DNA of 52,894 bases from Allochromatium palmeri. Its GTDB lineage: Bacteria; Pseudomonadota; Gammaproteobacteria; Chromatiales; Chromatiaceae. Under the pieces are notes generated by a model that saw only the letters and a program-made list of their open reading frames with translations, ran no database searches and had not been told where the DNA came from. The position numbers and the translations under genes are program-made. Where the stretch lies: the NCBI RefSeq assembly GCF_009720725.1, contig NZ_WNKT01000028.1:1-52894 (forward strand). Reading direction: 5' to 3'. Of the stretch, positions 48,176 through 52,894 are shown piece after piece. How positions within the stretch are numbered: position 1 is the stretch's first letter; every line of letters starts with the position of its first letter.

Positions 48176-49453
48176 ATGAAGATCGAAACCCTGGCCATCC
48201 ACGCCGGCTTTGAGCCGGATCCGACCACCAAATCGGTGGCCACGCCCATCTATCAGACCACCAGCTACGCTTTCGACGACACGCAGCATGGCGCGGATCT
48301 GTTCGATCTCAAGGTCGCAGGCAACATCTATACCCGCATCATGAACCCGACCAGCGACGTGCTCGAAAAGCGCGTGGCAGCCCTGGAGGGCGGTATCGGC
48401 GCACTGGCGCTGGCCTCGGGCATGTCGGCGGTGACCAATGCGATCTTCACCCTGGCTCAGGCGGGGGACAATATCATCGCAGTGTCGACGCTCTACGGGG
48501 GTACCTACAATCTCTTTGCGCATACCCTGCCGCGTCTCGGCATCCAGGTCCGTTTTGCCGCGCCCAACGACATCGATGGCATGGCGGCACAAATCGACGC
48601 GCGCACCAGGGCCGTCTTCTGCGAGTCCATCGGCAATCCTGCCGGCAACGTCGCCGATATCGCACCGATGGCCGACATGGCTCATGCGCATGGTCTGCCG
48701 CTGATCGTCGACAACACCGTGCCCACGCCCTATCTGTGCCGGCCGTTCGAGCATGGCGCCGACATCGTGGTCCATGCGCTCACCAAGTACATGGGCGGAC
48801 ATGGCACCACCATCGGCGGGGCACTGGTCGACTCGGGACGTTTCCCCTGGGCTGAGCACGCCGAGCGGTTCTCGATGCTCAACGAGCCGGACATCTCTTA
48901 TCACGGCGTGGTCTATACCGAGGCGATGGGGGCGGCCGCCTATATTGCGCGAGCCCGTGTCGTACCGCTGCGCAACATGGGCGCGGCCATCTCGCCGTTC
49001 AACAGCTTTCTCATCCTGCAGGGCATCGAAACACTGCCGGTGCGCATGGATCGGCACTGCGAGAACGCCATCGCTGTGGCCAACTATCTAAAGGATCATC
49101 CCAAGGTCGCCTGGGTGCGTTACGCCGGCCTGCCGAATAGCCCCGATTATCCGCTGATCCAGAAATACATGGATGGAGCCAAGGCGAGTTCCATCCTGTC
49201 ATTCGGGATCAAGGGCGGACGCGAGAATGGCGGTCGCTTCATCGACGCGCTCAAGCTAGCCGTGCGGCTGGTCAATATCGGCGATGCCAAGACACTGGCG
49301 TGCCATCCGGCAACGACCACGCATCGGCAGTTGTCGCCCGAAGAGCTGGCGCGCGCTGGCGTCTCTGAGGATCTGATCCGACTCTCGATCGGTATCGAGC
49401 ATATCGACGACATCATCGCGGATCTGGATCAGGCGCTTGCAGCGGCCGATTGA
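48176..49453 (+). CDS. metY: O-acetylhomoserine aminocarboxypropyltransferase/cysteine synthase
   Basis: A 425-residue PLP enzyme of the Cys/Met metabolism family that makes homocysteine (or methionine) directly from O-acetylhomoserine and sulfide, fitting a sulfide-using organism. TLAIHAGFEPDPTTKSVATP, YTRIMNPTSDVLEKRVAALEGG and the PLP lysine in HALTKYMGGHGTTIGG are diagnostic, and the length (about 425) is that of MetY rather than the shorter MetZ. GAGG lies nine bases before the ATG. Confidence 0.92.
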   Translation: MKIETLAIHAGFEPDPTTKSVATPIYQTTSYAFDDTQHGADLFDLKVAGNIYTRIMNPTSDVLEKRVAALEGGIGALALASGMSAVTNAIFTLAQAGDNIIAVSTLYGGTYNLFAHTLPRLGIQVRFAAPNDIDGMAAQIDARTRAVFCESIGNPAGNVADIAPMADMAHAHGLPLIVDNTVPTPYLCRPFEHGADIVVHALTKYMGGHGTTIGGALVDSGRFPWAEHAERFSMLNEPDISYHGVVYTEAMGAAAYIARARVVPLRNMGAAISPFNSFLILQGIETLPVRMDRHCENAIAVANYLKDHPKVAWVRYAGLPNSPDYPLIQKYMDGAKASSILSFGIKGGRENGGRFIDALKLAVRLVNIGDAKTLACHPATTTHRQLSPEELARAGVSEDLIRLSIGIEHIDDIIADLDQALAAAD

Positions 49454-49463
49454 GGAGCGATAT

Positions 49464-50288
49464 TTACCGCTCCTGACGCGCGCGGCGACGGGATTGTTGC
49501 GCATGGGCCTGTTCGACCAGCGCCCGTGTCGCGGCATAGGCGGCGTGGCAGAAGGTCTGGAAATCCGCTTCCAGGTCGGCCTGCGGCCAGACCCCCGTCG
49601 CCGGGGTCAGGGCACCAGCGGTCAACTGGTATTCGGCGAGAGTATCGATATAGTGCTTGCGGTCCTTGACATCGATCACGACCGGAAGGTAGCCCGAGCG
49701 CAGCACCGGCACATTGGCGAGTAGTCGGGCCAGCCGTCCATTGCCGTCCCAGAAGGGATGGATATGCACGAATCCGAGGTGCAGATGGGCATAGGCGTCG
49801 ATGGCTTCCGGCTCACTCAGTGTGTCGTTTGCCAGGCGCTTCAGCTCCGCGAGCCAGTCCGCCATCAGGGCCGGTACATGTTCGGGCGCGGCGTATTCGA
49901 TGAATGTTTGCAGACCATCAGGTGTCACCGCATAGGTGCCGTTGGGCTCGCGCTTCCAGGCGCCAAAGGGTTTAAGGATGTCCAGTGTGACCTGGGTCTG
50001 GATCGCGCGATGCAGATCGAACAGCCGCTCAATCGTCAGGTCTTCGTTGAGCCAGGCGTAGATCAGCTCGATGGCGCGCGCATGACCCATGACCTCCTGG
50101 TGGTCCTTGAGCGGCTTGCCTGAGACCGTCAGCCCTTCCTCGATCACGAACTTGGTCTCACCAAGGGTCAGAGTATTGCCTTCGATGGCGGTCGAGCCAT
50201 GGGTCCAGAGATCGCGGATCTGGGCGAGCAAGGCCGCGCGCAGATCGGGGTCGAGTCCCTGAAAGGCTTGAAGGTTGGTGATGGCCAT
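49464..50288 (-). CDS. Fic family protein with built-in inhibitory motif
   Basis: A 274-residue Fic enzyme that probably transfers AMP to a protein target. The core HPFWDGNGRLAR matches HxFx(D/E)GNxRxxR with the catalytic His. The N-terminal STAIEGNT (about 32-39) matches the (S/T)xxxE(G/N) inhibitory helix, so this is a self-inhibited class II Fic. No antitoxin partner is adjacent. It is convergent with metY; a short inverted repeat AGGAGCG/CGCTCCT at 49453-49474 lies across both stops. Confidence 0.92.
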   Translation of the reverse strand: MAITNLQAFQGLDPDLRAALLAQIRDLWTHGSTAIEGNTLTLGETKFVIEEGLTVSGKPLKDHQEVMGHARAIELIYAWLNEDLTIERLFDLHRAIQTQVTLDILKPFGAWKREPNGTYAVTPDGLQTFIEYAAPEHVPALMADWLAELKRLANDTLSEPEAIDAYAHLHLGFVHIHPFWDGNGRLARLLANVPVLRSGYLPVVIDVKDRKHYIDTLAEYQLTAGALTPATGVWPQADLEADFQTFCHAAYAATRALVEQAHAQQSRRRARQER

Positions 50289-50364
50289 CAGGTGATGTTG
50301 TTAGCCCAAATCTTTGACCACGAAGTTCACGCTGAAATCGAAATTCTGCGGCGGAAAAAACCCA

Positions 50365-50408
50365 AAAGAAAACAGCCGGCTGGTCGTGAGACCAAACCGG
50401 CTGTTTTT
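50365..50408 (-). terminator. Terminator after tRNA-Phe
   Basis: AACAGCCGG and CCGGCTGTT arms (50371-50406) with an inner GGTC/GACC stem are followed on the minus strand by TTTTCTTTT. The plus-strand side also has TTTTT, so it may act in both directions. Confidence 0.85.
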
Positions 50409-50410
50409 GT

Positions 50411-50486
<76 letters not shown>

Positions 50487-50609
50487 TTAAATCTTCAACC
50501 GATCAGTTCGGGCTGCCGGTCGAGCTGCGTATTAAACCGATCTCGATTCGGCTTGTCAACCACTGAGCCTGAAAAAATCACCAACAAGCGCCCGGCAGAA
50601 GCGAACGCC

Positions 50610-50882
50610 TCAAGCCGCCGGCGGCGTATAACCTGCCGGCGCCTCAACGCCATCGCCGAAGAAATAGCGCTCCATCTGCTCTTCGAGAAAGCGACGCGCC
50701 TTGGGGTCCATGGGGCTGAGGCGGTTTTCGTTGATGAGCATGGTCTGATGACGCAGCCAGTCCTGCCAGGCCGGCTTGGAGACCTGGTCGAAGATGCGCC
50801 GGCCCAGATCACCGGGGTAGGTGGGACGGTCGAGTCCCTCGGCCTCGCGGCCGAGTTTGATGCAGTGAACAGTACGGCTCAT
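50610..50882 (-). CDS. yggX: Fe(II)-trafficking / oxidative damage protection protein YggX
   Basis: A 90-residue protein that protects Fe-S clusters and aids iron handling. It starts with the family pattern [20 protein letters not shown], and [17 protein letters not shown] follows. It sits downstream of mutY on the same strand, the frequent mutY-yggX pair; MutY itself carries an Fe-S cluster. Seventy-five bases separate them. Confidence 0.95.
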   Translation of the reverse strand: MSRTVHCIKLGREAEGLDRPTYPGDLGRRIFDQVSKPAWQDWLRHQTMLINENRLSPMDPKARRFLEEQMERYFFGDGVEAPAGYTPPAA

Positions 50883-50957
50883 GGTGAATCTCTCACTCCC
50901 AACGACGTTTGACGATCAGTCCTGTGAACTTTGGCGATCACTCGCGCTGGATTCGCG

Positions 50958-52025
50958 TTACAGGCTCAGGTCGGCGAGGATCCGGGCGATCGGCGCGGGT
51001 AGACCGAGATCGCCGACCGTTTGCGGCGCGCTCCAGCGGACACCTAAACCGTCCTGAACCCCTGACGGATAGGCACCCAGTTCGATTCGGGCCAGCTCGA
51101 TCCTGAGATGATAGTGACTGAAGGTATGACGGCGCTCAGCGAGCCTTTCAACCCGCTCGGGCCGAACGCCGAGCCGATCCTGGCACCAAGCGGCGATCGA
51201 CTCGATGTCCGAGGCCGAAACGCCGGTCTCAGGCAGACTCCAGAGTCCGCCCCAGATGCCGGTCGGCGGACGACGTTCGAGCAGGATTTCACCCGACGGG
51301 TCGAGAATGGCAAGCAGGGTCGTGGCGCGCGTCGGGAGTTCTTTACGCGGACGCGGCGCCGGTAGCTCGCGCTGGCGCCCTTGGAGCTGAGCTACACAGC
51401 AGGCGGCGAGCGGACAACGCGCACAGTCCGGTCGGGTGCGGGTGCAGCGCGTGGCCCCGAGATCCATCATCCCCTGGTTGTACGCCCCCGCGCGGGACTG
51501 GGGCGTACAGTGTTCAGCGAGCCGCCAGAGTTCGGCCAGCACCGCACTCTGTCCGGGCCAGCCGTCGACGCCGAAGACACGCGCCAGCACCCGCTTGACG
51601 TTGCCGTCGAGGATCGGATGACGCTGCCCGCACGCCAGCGACAAAATCGCCCCGGCCGTCGAGCGTCCAATGCCCGGCAGATTCTGGACATCCGCGAAGT
51701 CGTCCGGAAAGACGCCGCCATGCTGATCGGCGATCAGCACCGCCGCGCGATACAGATGGCGCGCGCGGGCGTAATAGCCAAGCCCCGACCAGTGCGCCAG
51801 CACAGCATCGAGTTCAGCCGAGGCCAGCTCGGCGAGCGTCGGAAAGGACGCCATGAAGCGCTCGAAATAGGGGATGACCACGCTGACCTGAGTCTGTTGC
51901 AGCATGATCTCGGAGACCCAGACCCGATAGGGCGTCGGATTGCGCTGCCAGGGCAGATCGTGACGGCCATGCTGGTCGAACCAGTCCAGCACCATGGCTG
52001 GAAACGCCTCCGGTGACGCGATCAT
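50958..52025 (-). CDS. mutY: Adenine DNA glycosylase MutY
   Basis: This 355-residue enzyme removes adenine mispaired with 8-oxoguanine. The helix-hairpin-helix LPGIGRSTAGAILSLACGQ with the catalytic Asp in ILDGNVKRVLARVF, the early HDLPWQ and LQQTQV motifs, and the 4Fe-4S loop C-x6-C-x2-C-x5-C (CTRTRPDCARCPLAACC) are all present. The C-terminal MutT-like domain (about 230-355) recognises 8-oxoG. I chose the ATG at 52025; the longer frame upstream runs through a tRNA gene. Confidence 0.95.
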   Translation of the reverse strand: MIASPEAFPAMVLDWFDQHGRHDLPWQRNPTPYRVWVSEIMLQQTQVSVVIPYFERFMASFPTLAELASAELDAVLAHWSGLGYYARARHLYRAAVLIADQHGGVFPDDFADVQNLPGIGRSTAGAILSLACGQRHPILDGNVKRVLARVFGVDGWPGQSAVLAELWRLAEHCTPQSRAGAYNQGMMDLGATRCTRTRPDCARCPLAACCVAQLQGRQRELPAPRPRKELPTRATTLLAILDPSGEILLERRPPTGIWGGLWSLPETGVSASDIESIAAWCQDRLGVRPERVERLAERRHTFSHYHLRIELARIELGAYPSGVQDGLGVRWSAPQTVGDLGLPAPIARILADLSL

Positions 52026-52094
52026 GGGCGGTTGCAAACGAGGACTGTCAGGGAGGATCGGAGGTCGCTCGGCACGCCGCGAGCGAGGGCGGAT

Positions 52095-52168
52095 TGGAGC
52101 GGGTGATGGGAATCGAACCCACGTTAGAAGCTTGGGAAGCTCCTGTTCTACCATTGAACTACACCCGC
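52095..52168 (-). tRNA. tRNA-Gly (anticodon UCC)
   Basis: A 74-base cloverleaf with encoded CCA. Acceptor GCGGGTG/CACCCGC, anticodon loop CTTCCCA in a GGAG-rich stem, T loop TTCGATT. It lies 69 bases before the mutY start on the same strand. Confidence 0.95.
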
Positions 52169-52259
52169 GACAGGCCGATTAGTTTAGGCCGACCCCTCAA
52201 CCTTGGCAAGCCTCGAATGCTCCGCAGTTGCGCGCGATCGACTCAGGTCGCGGTCAGCC

Positions 52260-52795
52260 TCAGCCATCACCACCGTACATCGTCTGGATGGCCGCGGCGT
52301 GATACTCCATGATGCGGTTGCGCTTGATCTTCAGGGTCGGCGTCAGCAGGCCATTCTCGATCGACCAGGGTTCCAGGGTCAGGGTGACGCGCCGGATCTT
52401 GGCATAGCCGGGGAAGTCGCTCAACGCCAGCCGCAGACGCTTGATGATGTCCTTGTGCAGGTGAGCATCGTGCAGACTCTCCGTCAGGTTCGGGTCGAGT
52501 CCATGTTCGTGGGCGATACCCGGCCAGAGATCAGCGTTGAGCACCAGGATCGCGCTGAGATAGGAGTGACCCTCGCCCACGACCATGACCTGATCGAAGA
52601 GCGGATCCAGTCCGATGGCCATCTCCAGATCAGCCGGCGGCACCTTCTCGCCGTTGGAGAGCACCAGGATGTCCTTGATGCGGCCGGTGATGAAGATATG
52701 GCCATCCTGAAGACGCGCCTGATCACCTGTATGTAGCCAGCCATCGTGATTCAAGACCTTGGCCGTGGCGGGGTGCGACCATAACTGATGCGCTG
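52260..52795 (-). pseudogene. 3' part of an AMP-forming acyl-CoA synthetase gene, apparently interrupted
   Basis: The frame encodes the C-terminal domain of a long-chain fatty-acid CoA ligase: LWSHPATAKVL, DGWLHTGDQARL, ITGRIKDILVLSNGEKVPP and the end LTPTLKIKRNRIMEYH with the acyl-adenylate lysine. Homology starts near 52795; further upstream the frame is unlike the family and overlaps a plus-strand reading frame that begins at 52841. The N-terminal two thirds of the enzyme should follow beyond the window if this is an insertion. The breakpoint is approximate. Confidence 0.65.
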
Positions 52796-52840
52796 GCTTA
52801 AACTGTAGGTTCCATGGAACTGTCTTGTGAGGCTCCTGCC

Positions 52841-52894
52841 ATGCCAACGTACGCCCAAAGCGATAAAGAGTTGCTTGAGGCACTGAATCGCAAC
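52841..52894 (+). CDS. Start of an unidentified gene, possibly a transposase (cut by window edge)
   Basis: An open frame beginning MPTYAQSDKELLEALNR runs to the window end. GAGG lies eight bases before the ATG. It begins about 45 bases after the acyl-CoA synthetase reading frame loses homology, so an insertion sequence carrying its transposase is the likely explanation. Only 18 codons are visible and no family is recognised. Confidence 0.4.
   Translation, partial: MPTYAQSDKELLEALNRN

Overview
The window looks like a chromosomal piece of a high-GC gammaproteobacterium. Gene content (argA of the kinase-GNAT type, htpG, gpmI, sohB, the recA-recX-alaS-lysC-csrA order) and protein style suggest a purple sulfur bacterium of the Chromatiaceae; that assignment is inference, because no phylogenetic marker was compared. 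Housekeeping genes fill both flanks and a roughly 15 kb accessory island sits between sohB and an alpha/beta hydrolase gene.

Left flank (1-11125): pgm, htpG, adk, a thioredoxin, a DUF1249 protein, argA, gpmI, thyA and sohB. Island (11138-26088): a HepT/MntA toxin-antitoxin pair, a TacA/TacT pair flanked by two copies of a 49-bp repeat, a probable HipB-like remnant, then a long series of genes all on the minus strand, then a broken IS4-type transposase and a broken ParD/ParE-like pair. Read in the direction of transcription, the minus-strand series is: a sigma-54 activator with a CARF-like sensor (24984-23473), a PcfJ-like protein, a predicted retron RNA (21266-21058), a retron reverse transcriptase with a very long C-terminal extension (21026-18393), a receiver-domain protein, a RecD-like helicase, and a TPR protein ending in a cold-shock-like domain (to 13108). 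The last four genes are tightly packed and probably one operon. The RT carries the retron motifs NAxxH, YADD and VTG. Its extension resembles a degenerate histidine-kinase ATPase domain followed by a degenerate receiver domain. A near-consensus sigma-54 promoter lies between the activator and the PcfJ gene, and a weaker one with the same TGGCATGG core lies before the retron RNA. This suggests an inducible, signal-controlled retron defence locus, and I consider it the main discovery candidate.

Right flank (26105-52894): alpha/beta hydrolase, thiopurine methyltransferase, an HDOD protein, uvrC, pgsA, tRNA-Gly(GCC), a Uma2 nuclease-like gene, a two-subunit biotin carboxylase/carboxyltransferase pair, a cysteine-rich small protein, a DUF302 protein, a cupin, pncC, a diguanylate cyclase with two periplasmic sensor domains, then recA (interrupted by a 361-residue intein in the L2 loop region), recX (apparently starting at CTG), alaS, lysC, csrA, tRNA-Ser(GCU), a Sel1-repeat protein, tRNA-Leu(CAA), metY, a Fic protein, tRNA-Phe(GAA), yggX, mutY and tRNA-Gly(UCC). 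The right edge holds the 3' part of an acyl-CoA synthetase gene that appears cut by another element.

Functionally the window joins DNA repair (recA/recX/uvrC/mutY), central metabolism, post-transcriptional control (csrA), and a dense accessory cluster of defence and toxin-antitoxin genes in several stages of decay. The retron RT and receiver genes are visibly richer in A+T than their neighbours, which fits horizontal acquisition.
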